Translations under genes and position numbers: made by a program
Notes under the pieces: generated by a model
Databases searched by the model: none
Told to the model about the DNA's origin: nothing
Seen by the model: only the letters and a program-made list of their open reading frames with translations
Shown: in pieces, positions 15,476 to 24,337 of the stretch
Layout of the letters: the number at the start of each line of letters is the position of its first letter
Position numbering within the stretch: the first letter of the stretch is position 1
Origin: Bacillota bacterium
Lineage (GTDB): Bacteria; Bacillota; Clostridia; Christensenellales; Christensenellaceae
Reading direction: 5' to 3'
Length of the DNA stretch: 64,000 nt
Assembly: GCA_023393165.1 (NCBI GenBank)
Contig: JAEWMJ010000045.1
Span: forward strand, 62,001-126,000

Positions 15476-17654
15476 TTGAATTGTATATCAATGATTTAAT
15501 AAAATGGAATCCAGGACAGGAAGATGAGTATACAGAGCGCATTCTTTGGATTGATCCTGATAATTTATTTTTATTCGTAATAAATGTGGAGGTGGCAGAA
15601 GGTCTTCCGCTAGAAAAACATTTTAATGAAATTATCTGTGCTCTAGAAAAAGGACAGGCAGTTAAGCTGGACGAAGACCCATTCATTCGAATTATAAATG
15701 AGAAGGATATCAAAGAAAAAGATAAAATAATAAGAGACCTAGCATGGAATATAATTTCTGACATCATTGACCTGGATAATGAACCTTTTATCTATTTTAG
15801 AAATCGAAGAGGACCACTGATTTCTAAATCAGCAAAAGAATATGATGTAACTGTTACAACAGTATATAAGTACCTCAGAAGGTATTGGCAACGAGGCAAA
15901 AACAAAAATGCACTTTTACCTGATTATTGCAATTCAGGTGGAAAAGGGAAAAATAAAAAACTAGGTGAAAAAAAGTTGGACGTCCTCGAAAAAACCCGCA
16001 AGTTATTGGGGTAGGATTTAATGTTGATGATCAGACTCTAAAAAAATTTAAGGTCGGTTTTGCTCTTTATGATTCTTCAAATGGAATTAATTTAAAAACG
16101 GCTTATGACTTAATGATCCCCAAATTATACGTCGAGAATTATCGCTTTGAGAATGGCGTGAAAAAACCGATTCTTGTTCCGGAAAACGAAATTCCTACTT
16201 TTGCACAATTTAAATATTGGTATGAGAAAGAACAGAATCTTACTAAATCTCTTATTAAAAGAAAAGGCAGCAAAGAATTTTCTTTAAAACATAGAGCGGT
16301 TCTGGGAAAATCGGATAATTACGTAGTTGGGCCTGGTTCGGTATATCAGATTGATGCAACGATTGCGGATGTATACCTAGTTTCCCGTTACAATCGAAAT
16401 TGGATCATTGGTCGCCCGGTGATTTATGCAGTTATAGATTGCTTTTCGAGGATGGTAGTAGGAATATATGTAGGCTTGGAAGGCCCATCATGGATTGGAG
16501 CAATGATGGCTTTGACGAATGCTTTTACAGAAAAGGTTAGTTATTGCAAAGAATATGGAATTAATATTTGCAAAGAAGATTGGCCTTGTTTCCATATACC
16601 GGGTATTCTTGTAGGAGATAGGGGAGAGATGGAGAGCAGACACACGGATACACTAGAAAATGCATTGAACGTTAAAATCCGAATCCTTCCCCCCTATAGA
16701 GCCGATTGGAAAGGGGTAGTCGAACAATTCTTTAATACTATTAATAATGGCAAGGTAAAACCCTTCGTTCCTGGGCATATTGATAAAGATTTTCGAACAA
16801 GAGGAGCAAAAGATTATAGACTAAATGCCAATTTAGACATTAATGAATTTACGCAAGTTATTATTAAATGCGTTTTACATCATAATAATGAGCATTGGCT
16901 GAGTAAAAAAGTTATGGATGAAATAATGATTGAAGAGGATATAGATCTTAGGCCCAAAGATCTTTGGAATTGGGGTGGCCCTAACCGTTCCGGAATATTA
17001 AGGGCATATCCAGGCGACATGATTAAGCTTAATTTGATGCCTGCCGATCAAGCGAGGATAACGCAGTACGGGATTAAATTCAACAATATGTTTTATAGTT
17101 GCCAGAGAGCTATTGAGGAGCAATGGTTTGAACGGGCACGGAACAAAGGTACGTGGAAAGAGAGTATTGCATACGATCCAAGGAATATGGATTTTATTTA
17201 CATTAAATCTGATGATGCAAAATCATTTATAAAATGTTCGATGATTGACAAGCGTACTTATGGTGAAAAGACATTGGATGAAATTTTGTATTATGCGGAA
17301 TATCAGAAACTTAAATTGGATGAAAATTTAAACAGATCAAGACAAGCAAATGCTGATTTATTTGCTGATATAAAGCATATTACAGATAAAGCGACAAAAA
17401 AGACAAATGAACAGCGTGATAATTCTTTAAGTAATTTGGAAAGAACACGTAATATAAAAGAAAATCGCGCAATTGAAAAAGAACAGGAAAGAAAAAACAA
17501 AAATTTTGAATTGGGTACTATTACAAAGGAGAACACAGAGCCTGCCAAAGTTTTACCCATTAATAGGGAACTTGAAGGAAGTACACAATATCCAAACAAT
17601 CTTGATTATCTTCAAAAAAAGCAAATGGAAAGAATGGGTAAGAAGGATGAATAA
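15472..17654 (+). CDS. tnsB: TnsB transposase in two frames joined at a slippery site
   Basis: TnsB is the DDE transposase that binds the end repeats and joins 3' ends to target. Codons 1-168 are read from 15472 in one frame. The 15472 frame stops at 16014 (180 aa). The -1 frame, open across the junction, continues VGRPRKNPQ...TLKKFKVG and runs to 17654. Together they give 727 aa, against 702 in Tn7. The N-terminal part has the YKYLRRYWQRG..LPDY HTH region of Tn7 TnsB. The DDE triad is IDATIAD (D, nt 16353), GDRGEM (D, about 16617) and GVVEQF (E, about 16722). The frames meet at A_AAA_AAG. This suggests programmed -1 frameshifting; a one-base loss in an A8 run, or an assembly error, is equally possible. 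Confidence 0.85.
15969..15975 (+). promoter_or_regulatory. A_AAA_AAG slippery heptamer in tnsB
   Basis: The heptamer is in the correct zero-frame phase (gaA AAA AAG). A -1 slip puts ribosomes exactly into the frame that encodes the DDE domain. It is the same slippery sequence as in dnaX and several IS elements. Downstream there is only a weak ACCC / GGGT hairpin. AAGGG lies 20 bases upstream, rather far for a stimulatory Shine-Dalgarno. Confidence 0.6.
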
Positions 17655-19314
17655 AGAAAATAGAACTGTTATTACGGTTCGAGCTGAATACTCAGATCAA
17701 ATAATTAAAGAGTATCAGGGGAATCCCCTTATAGAGGCCCTGCCGCCTATCTGGAGTATGGAAGATACGGAAGAGTTGATATATTCCTATCCTGAGTTTT
17801 ATGAGTTTGAAAGGCAATTGGATGGCATATACAGATACCACTGTGCTCAACGTATTTATTCTTATTTTCAACCTTTGGGGATTCATTTTGATATAGAGCA
17901 AAGAATATCAAGGGCTATTCGACAAGGGTATCTTTCAAGAAATCCGTTTTACTCCAATTATGCATCGGATCAACAAAAAATATATCAAATGATAAAACAA
18001 CGAGATTATAGTTTTAAGAGTTCGGAATTATCAGTGCCATCCGCATCGGGATTTACCATTATTGGATTTTCAGGCATGGGAAAAACCAGTATTGTCGAAA
18101 GAATACTAAAAAGATATCCTCAAATCATATTGCATGAAAAATATAAAGATAAGGATTTCGATCAAAAACAGTTGGTTTGGTTGAAACTGGATTGTTCACA
18201 TGATGGCAGTGTTAAAGGTCTTTGCAGAGATTTTTTTATCGAATTTGATACATTGATGAATGATAATACATATAATAAATTTGCAGCAGGACGAAATACG
18301 ACTACTGATACTATGATTCCCAGAATTGCTCAAATTGTAAGAAGGCATAGCTTGGGTTTGTTGGTAATTGACGAAATTCAACATTTAAGTACCGCTAAAA
18401 GTGGTGGTCAGGAGAAAATGTTGAATTTTTTCGTTAATCTGGTCAATACCATTGGTATCCCAGTAATACTAATTGGAACGCCTAAGGCTTTATCCATACT
18501 TCAAGGAGAATTCAGACAAGCACGTAGAAGCAGTGGACAGCAAGGTGATTTAATAATAGAAAATATGAAGTATGATGACAATTGGCGGTTACTTGTAAAG
18601 GGCATGTGGCAATATCAGTGGATTAAGAGAACAACGGAATTAACTCAGGAATTGCAGGATGTTTTATATGATCAGAGTCAAGGCATAATAGATATATTAA
18701 TAAAATTATTTATAATGGTACAAATTCGGGCGATGGCGACAGGGAAAGAAATAATTACAGCAGAATTAATAAAAAATATTGCTGATCAAAATTTAAAGCT
18801 GGTTAAGCCTATGATTGATGCATTAAGATCAGGAAGAATAAAAGACATAAGTCAATATGAAGATATTAAACCGATTGATATTAAAAAGTTTTGTGAAGAG
18901 CAACTAAAAAAGATTAATGTCAATGAGATGATGGAACAAAAGAGAAAAGAAAGACAACAAAAACAGGAAGACAAAGATAAACTATTCAATGATGCAGTGC
19001 TTATGATGATATCTCTAGGTATTGAACCCAATATGGCCCAAAAAGCTGTTAGAAATACAATGAATATGATTCCAAAAGCAAATGTGGCTGACTTAATATG
19101 TAAAGAAGCTTACAAACAATTAATGAAAGAAGAAATCATTAAAGAAGAAAAACCTGTAATTAAAAAGATTGCAAGAAAAAACCCTGCTACTGATCCAGAT
19201 GATTTGAGGGTGATTACAGCAAAAGGAAAAGAAGAAAAAAAATCTGCTTATGAAGCTTTAAAGGAATCGGGGGTAATTAAAGATCCGGTGGAAGAATTCT
19301 TTGATGCAGGATAA
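17647..19314 (+). CDS. tnsC: TnsC AAA+ target-complex ATPase
   Basis: TnsC is the AAA+ regulator that links target selectors (TnsD, TnsE) to the TnsAB transposase and forms filaments on DNA. This 555-aa protein has Walker A GFSGMGKTS (residues 140-148), Walker B LLVIDEIQHL (about 238-247), a sensor-like NTIGIPVILIGTPKA, and a long charged coiled C-terminus (QKRKERQQKQEDKDK). ATG 17647 overlaps the tnsB stop by 8 bases and has AGAAGG adjacent, so translation is coupled. The length equals that of Tn7 TnsC. Confidence 0.92.
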   Translation: MNKENRTVITVRAEYSDQIIKEYQGNPLIEALPPIWSMEDTEELIYSYPEFYEFERQLDGIYRYHCAQRIYSYFQPLGIHFDIEQRISRAIRQGYLSRNPFYSNYASDQQKIYQMIKQRDYSFKSSELSVPSASGFTIIGFSGMGKTSIVERILKRYPQIILHEKYKDKDFDQKQLVWLKLDCSHDGSVKGLCRDFFIEFDTLMNDNTYNKFAAGRNTTTDTMIPRIAQIVRRHSLGLLVIDEIQHLSTAKSGGQEKMLNFFVNLVNTIGIPVILIGTPKALSILQGEFRQARRSSGQQGDLIIENMKYDDNWRLLVKGMWQYQWIKRTTELTQELQDVLYDQSQGIIDILIKLFIMVQIRAMATGKEIITAELIKNIADQNLKLVKPMIDALRSGRIKDISQYEDIKPIDIKKFCEEQLKKINVNEMMEQKRKERQQKQEDKDKLFNDAVLMMISLGIEPNMAQKAVRNTMNMIPKANVADLICKEAYKQLMKEEIIKEEKPVIKKIARKNPATDPDDLRVITAKGKEEKKSAYEALKESGVIKDPVEEFFDAG

Positions 19315-21181
19315 ATCTGTCCTAGCCTTTTTCCCCACCCCTTACCCTGATGAATTGTTATATAGTATTCTTGCAAGATATCATATAAGAAGTGGAAATT
19401 TAAGCTCTAAATTAACAATAGAAGAGCTTTTCAATAGTAAAACAGTAACCGCTGTTGCGGATATGCCCAGTGGTTTGGATATCTTAATATCAAGAATACC
19501 GTTTAAAAGAAAAATAACGTCCTCTGACTTGATCATGGGGTATACATTGTATCCATACTATACGATGTTTTTGCCAGAAGATAGGGTAAAGGCTGTTGCT
19601 AGGGCTATGTGGGGCAATAGGGGGAATGCTATAAACAATATTACTGGAATGATGGCAAGCGCGATACACTTTCCACGGCATCTTAGATTTTGTCCTGAAT
19701 GTTTTGTGGAAGATACGAGGCAATTCGGAGAAGCATATTGGCATCGTCTTCATCAAATACCTGGGGTTCTGATGTGTACAAAACATAAAAAAATCTTAAT
19801 TGAAAGTTCTGTAGATATGCATTTCCATCGATATGAATTTGTGGCAGCAAACGAGCAAAATTGCATTTATAGCTCTTCGAATGCAATTTATAAAGATTCG
19901 GATTTGTTAAGAATTCTTCAGTACGCAGAAGACATTGTGTGGTGCTTATCAAATTATGGTTTAATTAGGAAGGTTTTTATATCGAACCATAATTTAAGAG
20001 ACTGCTATTTGGCTATCTTAAAAGAGAAGAATTTTGCAACAGTGGGTGGAAGAGTCTATCAGGATGATTTAAAAGAATGCTTTAATGAGTTTTACGGCAA
20101 TGTATATCTCAGATTACTTCAGTCAGATTGTCAAAATGGTGAAAGTTGGTTATCTGCTATTGTGAGAAAACATAGAAAGACTTTTCATCCTATCAGACAT
20201 TTGTTAATGATACGTTTTTTGTTGGGGTCACCAGAGAACTTTTTTAGTCGGACATGGGTTTACTTGCCCTTCGGTAAAGGACCATGGCCTTGCTTAAATG
20301 CGGCGTCAGAACATTATAAGCAGCCCGTTATAAAAGAAATACGGATCACGCATTGTTCTGATACGAAGAGACCTGTGGGGACATTTGTATGTTCTTGTGG
20401 TTTCGTCTATTCGAGGAGAGGCCCAGACGCAGTAAAGAACGATTTGTATCGTATCGGACGTATAAAGTCCTTCGGATCTGTCTGGGAAGAAAAGCTACGC
20501 AACTTGGCGGTTAAAGAAAAGTGGGGGATCTGCAACATAGCCAAAGCTTTAAATGTGGATCGAGGGACGGTATTAAAGTATATTTCAAAATTAAACATAG
20601 CTTCCGTTAAACAGAAGAATATTACAAATAATCATTTTTATGACCTTCGAAGTCAGCACCGCTCAGCTTGGCTGGATGTTCAAAAATTCAATATGACCTT
20701 TCTGAAGACTGAAATACGCAAGCTGGCCCCCAAACATTATACATGGCTTTATAGGCACGATAAAGAATGGCTGAATAGGAATTCTCCAAAACCAAAGTCT
20801 GTTAAATGTAATAATCATAGAGTGGATTGGGATGAAAGGGACCGTCGTTTGCTTTATGAAGCAGAACAGGCAGTAAAAGATATTTTAAAGAATCAAAAAC
20901 CAGTTAGAGTGACTATTAGCAGAATAGGCAAAATGATAGGGGCGCTTGCGCTGCTTGAGAAAAATTTGAACAAGCTCCCTTTAACTAAAGCTTATCTTAT
21001 GAAGGCAAGAGAATCGAAAACGGATTTTCGTAAGCGCAGGTTTTGTTGGGCAATAAATGCAATTAAAGACAGTGGGGAACAGCTCGATTTATGGAGTGTG
21101 TTAAGAAAAGCTGGCATTCGTCCTGAATATATGCGAGATTTTAGTGAGATCATTTTTCATGAATTCGGTTTGCAGAGTTAA
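19304..21181 (+). CDS. tnsD: TnsD/TniQ-family attachment-site selector
   Basis: TnsD binds a specific chromosomal site and recruits TnsC. This 625-aa protein opens with the TniQ signature FFPTPYPDELLYSILARYH and has a zinc motif CPEC (130-133) with C158 and H161. A second cysteine pair (CSCG) precedes the C-terminal DNA-binding half, which includes an HTH (ICNIAKALNVDRGTVLKYISK). The full TnsD length, rather than a short TniQ, indicates a DNA-sequence-specific selector. ATG 19304 overlaps the tnsC stop. Its target should be a gene to the left of element 1; the sequence at the insertion point is TTTGC. Confidence 0.9.
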   Translation: MQDKSVLAFFPTPYPDELLYSILARYHIRSGNLSSKLTIEELFNSKTVTAVADMPSGLDILISRIPFKRKITSSDLIMGYTLYPYYTMFLPEDRVKAVARAMWGNRGNAINNITGMMASAIHFPRHLRFCPECFVEDTRQFGEAYWHRLHQIPGVLMCTKHKKILIESSVDMHFHRYEFVAANEQNCIYSSSNAIYKDSDLLRILQYAEDIVWCLSNYGLIRKVFISNHNLRDCYLAILKEKNFATVGGRVYQDDLKECFNEFYGNVYLRLLQSDCQNGESWLSAIVRKHRKTFHPIRHLLMIRFLLGSPENFFSRTWVYLPFGKGPWPCLNAASEHYKQPVIKEIRITHCSDTKRPVGTFVCSCGFVYSRRGPDAVKNDLYRIGRIKSFGSVWEEKLRNLAVKEKWGICNIAKALNVDRGTVLKYISKLNIASVKQKNITNNHFYDLRSQHRSAWLDVQKFNMTFLKTEIRKLAPKHYTWLYRHDKEWLNRNSPKPKSVKCNNHRVDWDERDRRLLYEAEQAVKDILKNQKPVRVTISRIGKMIGALALLEKNLNKLPLTKAYLMKARESKTDFRKRRFCWAINAIKDSGEQLDLWSVLRKAGIRPEYMRDFSEIIFHEFGLQS

Positions 21182-21195
21182 GAGAGGTAAATTAT

Positions 21196-22821
21196 ATGAG
21201 CAGGATGCGTCTACGACCATGGCCTTTTGAGAGAACAGAAGAAGTAGAACTATATTGGCATGGTGTTCCTTTTCAGAATGCTGAAAGATTATGGATGATA
21301 CAATGTTTGTTTAAAAGACAAGATGAGAGTTTTAAAGAAGTTAGTTATCCGTTTGGCACTCTTCCTGCATTAAGAATGGGGCAAATATATATAGATGGAT
21401 ACCCGGCCCCAAAACCGGGGAGAGGCTCAATTTATCAAATACATTTACAAGCGGCAGTTAGTTTTCAAATGGGTAAAGGGTTTGATTTTCCAAGAAGTTT
21501 ATACGCGTTTGATATAGCTCCGGCACCGGGCTATGGTAAATTGCCTTTATGTAAATTTGAACAAGATGGATTGATATATTATATATCTTGTATTGAGATT
21601 ATTCGCAGTATATTAGTCCCTTACAAAGCTTGGGCTAATCAATTGCTGCACCCGGAAGGTCTGGATTATTTTATAGAAAATGCTAAGTACAATCTCGAAA
21701 AGGTTGAAATTAATTTTACAGAAGAATATCCATTAGATTTGCTGAGTAACGATATAATTTCATATTTTGTGTGGCTAAAATATAATTCAGTAGTATATAA
21801 TGCATGGACTTCAGTGTATAGAAACCTACTTGTTGAAACGAATAATACCAATAACAACCAGAATGATTTAATAAAGGGAATTCCTTTGCATGCTATCCCC
21901 CCAATAAATGATATGACGAAATGGACTTTCCGGGGCATTCAGTATATAAATCATGTACTGATTTTAGAATTGTTAGGTCAAACTGGATTGAAATCACCAT
22001 TTCTGAATATTGAATATTATCATCCGAAGAAAGAAAAATACGAAATGGACAATAAAGACCGTTATATTAAGGACCCTAAAAAGAAACTGTTAAATGATGG
22101 AGATATTGAATTGGATACTACCGATCAAGGTTCGGAAAAAACGCCAAATCATATTAAGATAGACCAATCCCCTATTCTTTTTGATTTTATAAAGCGGCCG
22201 CAAGTTCAAAAAAATACTACAAAAATCCGCAACATACATGGGGGCAATACCATTGTTGTTGGAATGAACAACGATGGGCTAGATGAATCTAAGAATATTG
22301 GTACAACTCAGGATTGGGTAATGAATGGGAAAATCCCACAATTAGAGTTTTCTATTTTGAAAATGGGAGATATAAGCTTAAGCAAAGGACTTGAAGACTT
22401 CTTGAAGCTTATTCAATATTTAGATATAAAATATAAAGAATTGTCGATTGTGCCACCAGCTATTATTCTATTACCAGATGTAAAAAACTTTTCTAGGTAT
22501 GAGGATGGCAGTATCCGCACATGTGCTATTGTCCTTGTGAAACGCCCTGGATCTTTGCCGTGCTATCTGGTGGAGGTTGGTCGAGCAGATGGGTGGTCAA
22601 TATCTACTCTAATAGTTAAACTAGTTAAAAGCGAGAATGCAGAACAGTTTGATCTAACGATTAATAAGCTGCTAGTTGACATGATAAATAACGGAGGACA
22701 TTGGAAGAAGGAGCATTTTAAAAAAGAACAAGGGTATTCGTTTGATGTTTCTAAACATTTTGCTGGCGAGCTTTATGCGCGTTGGGCTGGTAGGATTATT
22801 GAAAAAATCTATACTCTTTGA
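21196..22821 (+). CDS. tnsE: TnsE-family transposition protein
   Basis: This is a 541-aa protein closing the tns operon. The resemblance to TnsE rests on an N-terminal half with CKFEQDGLIYYISCIEIIRS (as TnsE's ...YHIPQLELARS) and a C-terminal region in which an EDGSIRTCAIV strand is followed by CYLVEVGRADGW and a WKKEHF tail. Both compare well with the C-terminal domain of Tn7 TnsE that contacts DNA. TnsE directs insertion to lagging-strand or conjugal DNA. The start has AGAGAGG upstream of ATG 21196. It differs markedly from the TnsE of element 1, so the two systems are separate lineages. Confidence 0.75.
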   Translation: MSRMRLRPWPFERTEEVELYWHGVPFQNAERLWMIQCLFKRQDESFKEVSYPFGTLPALRMGQIYIDGYPAPKPGRGSIYQIHLQAAVSFQMGKGFDFPRSLYAFDIAPAPGYGKLPLCKFEQDGLIYYISCIEIIRSILVPYKAWANQLLHPEGLDYFIENAKYNLEKVEINFTEEYPLDLLSNDIISYFVWLKYNSVVYNAWTSVYRNLLVETNNTNNNQNDLIKGIPLHAIPPINDMTKWTFRGIQYINHVLILELLGQTGLKSPFLNIEYYHPKKEKYEMDNKDRYIKDPKKKLLNDGDIELDTTDQGSEKTPNHIKIDQSPILFDFIKRPQVQKNTTKIRNIHGGNTIVVGMNNDGLDESKNIGTTQDWVMNGKIPQLEFSILKMGDISLSKGLEDFLKLIQYLDIKYKELSIVPPAIILLPDVKNFSRYEDGSIRTCAIVLVKRPGSLPCYLVEVGRADGWSISTLIVKLVKSENAEQFDLTINKLLVDMINNGGHWKKEHFKKEQGYSFDVSKHFAGELYARWAGRIIEKIYTL

Positions 22822-22929
22822 CAATTATAACAAATTGGTCTTCGAAAAAAATAAATGCAAATAAAGACTGATTCAGCTTTAGAATGTATAAAGAAAAATT
22901 AAAGCAATTAAATCAACTATAAATACTTA

Positions 22930-23766
22930 CGTTTAAACCGGATGGGCTGGTCACTGCGTCGGATAGCAGAGCAGGTCAACTGCTCTGCCAGTACCGTTCT
23001 GAATGAGGTGCGCCGTGGCACCCCACCCAGCACTGGTTCCAGGGGGAGGGCGCCTGGCTATTCCGCAAAGCGAGGGCAGGCGGTGTACCATGCAAATCGA
23101 AGCCGTAGCCACAAGCCACACAAGACGGATAGTTGCTCTGCTTTCATAAGCTGGGTCGTGCAGCTTAAGCTTAGGGAACATCACTGGTCTTTCGATGCCT
23201 GTGTAGGTTACGTAAGGCTCCACAGGCTTTTCAAGAAAAGTAAGATGATGAACACTAAAACCCTCTACAATGAACTGTGGGCTGGCCGTCTGCCGCTGTC
23301 AATTTTTGAAGTACCGGATGCTCTAAAACGCCGTCATACCAATGAAAAGAGCCGCATCAGCAAGCGTCCAAAAGGCCGAAGTATCGAGGACCGGCTAGCA
23401 GTTGTAACTGCCCGTGCTGAGTTGGGACTCTTGGAAGCTGACACGGTTGTTCTTTTGTCCAGAAAAATGCCGGACGACAAAATAGAGATCGACTTGAATC
23501 TAGACGAGATGGACATCACAGCTTCCGAGTCAAAAGCGACCTATGATGAGATCAAATCGTATGTACAAGATACAGCAGACATGAAGATTACAAACTTCTA
23601 TATCTCCCAAGTCAAGCGCAAACTCTGCTTGGAAGTTGGTGCCAGCTACAATATGCCGAAATCGGAGGGTACGAAAATCCCACAATGCCCGCCGAATAAA
23701 GAAAAGGCCATCACGAACGCACTGGATCATTTCGGAATGCTGCCGTGCCTGAGGGAGCTTACATAA
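22930..23766 (+). pseudogene. Chimeric remnant: IS30 transposase N-part fused to RlmD C-terminal extension
   Basis: The first part is IS30-like: GWSLRRIAEQVNCSASTV is the HTH, followed by SFDACVGYV and RSIEDRLAVVTARAELGLLEADTVV, which resembles the conserved IS30 block ending EIDTVVG. After DTVV the sequence abruptly becomes LLSRKMPDDKIEID...ESKATYDEIKSYV...YISQVKRKLCLEVG, which I recognise as the tail of clostridial RlmD-type RNA methyltransferases. A single open frame spans both. The 5' end of the transposase is missing, and GC rises sharply at about 22930. The locus is a deletion-generated fusion and very likely inactive. Confidence 0.75.
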
Positions 23767-23774
23767 AGAATTTG

Positions 23775-24010
23775 ATTTTCTGTGAATTCAACATTGACAC
23801 GGCTGCGTGGAGCTGCGATATTCTGACAGAACGGTGATTTCCATCGACTGCACAGCAGTTGAGAACGTAGTCGCCGACAACCGCTTCCAGCGGTCAGAAT
23901 TGGACTGGCTGATCTACAATGACCCGCTGGCTTACGCCGAACTAATCCTAAACGGCGAGACCGAGAAGTATCTAAAGGCTGTCACTGTATATAAGCCATT
24001 TGAAAACTAA
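23775..24010 (+). pseudogene. Frameshifted DUF6061-like small gene
   Basis: From 23775 a frame reads LIFCEFNIDT, then fails. From 23807 another frame reads ELRYSDRTVISIDCTAVENVV...LDWLIYNDPLAYAELILNG, the typical DUF6061 pattern. Loss of one G near 23803 (ACACGGCTG where ACACGGGCTG would keep frame) explains the break. These small proteins often follow the RlmD-type gene in clostridial mobile DNA, so the two remnants probably arrived together. Confidence 0.65.
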
Positions 24011-24018
24011 ATAACATG

Positions 24019-24056
24019 TGCCGAGTTCCTGTTTGTCTGAGAACTCGGCATTTTTG
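24019..24056 (+). terminator. Rho-independent terminator
   Basis: A perfect 10-bp stem (TGCCGAGTTC / GAACTCGGCA) with a 12-base loop is followed by TTTTTG. It closes the remnant region before the restriction operon. Confidence 0.85.
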
Positions 24057-24074
24057 TTGACTTCTTTATTATAA

Positions 24075-24101
24075 AATGATATCATTATATCTAGATATAA
24101 T
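24075..24101. promoter_or_regulatory. Palindromic operator region of the hsd operon
   Basis: AATGATATCATT (24075-24086) and the 18-bp perfect palindrome ATTATATCTAGATATAAT (24084-24101) overlap just upstream of the RHH gene. Adjacent palindromes suit cooperative binding of a ribbon-helix-helix dimer, so autoregulation is likely. Confidence 0.6.
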
Positions 24102-24124
24102 AATATCATTGTGGGGTGAAGCGA

Positions 24125-24337
24125 GTGCCCAAAAAAGCTGACATTATACACGAGAGGAACAAGCAAGTGCAGGTGCGGCTGCCTGATGCGCTTCACAAAC
24201 AATTGAGATTGGCCCTGATGCAAAACGATAGCTCACTCGCCAACTTTTTTAATGAAGCAGCTGAGGCGTATCTTAAAAACCCCGAAAAATATGACAAAGC
24301 TATAAAAAGCATAAACGGAGGAAAGAAGAATGGCTGA
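24125..24337 (+). CDS. Ribbon-helix-helix regulator of the type I restriction operon
   Basis: This is a 70-aa protein with QVQVRLPDALHKQLRLAL at its N-terminus, the RHH beta-strand and first helix, then SSLANFFNEAAEAYLKNPEKYDKAI. Such proteins bind palindromic operators and repress their own operon. GTG 24125 has GGGGTGA about 7 bases upstream; GTG 24116 is also possible. Its end overlaps hsdM by 8 bases, so it is the first gene of a five-gene operon (RHH, hsdM, DUF4145, hsdS, hsdR). Regulation of hsd expression by it is inferred from position. Confidence 0.75.
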   Translation: MPKKADIIHERNKQVQVRLPDALHKQLRLALMQNDSSLANFFNEAAEAYLKNPEKYDKAIKSINGGKKNG

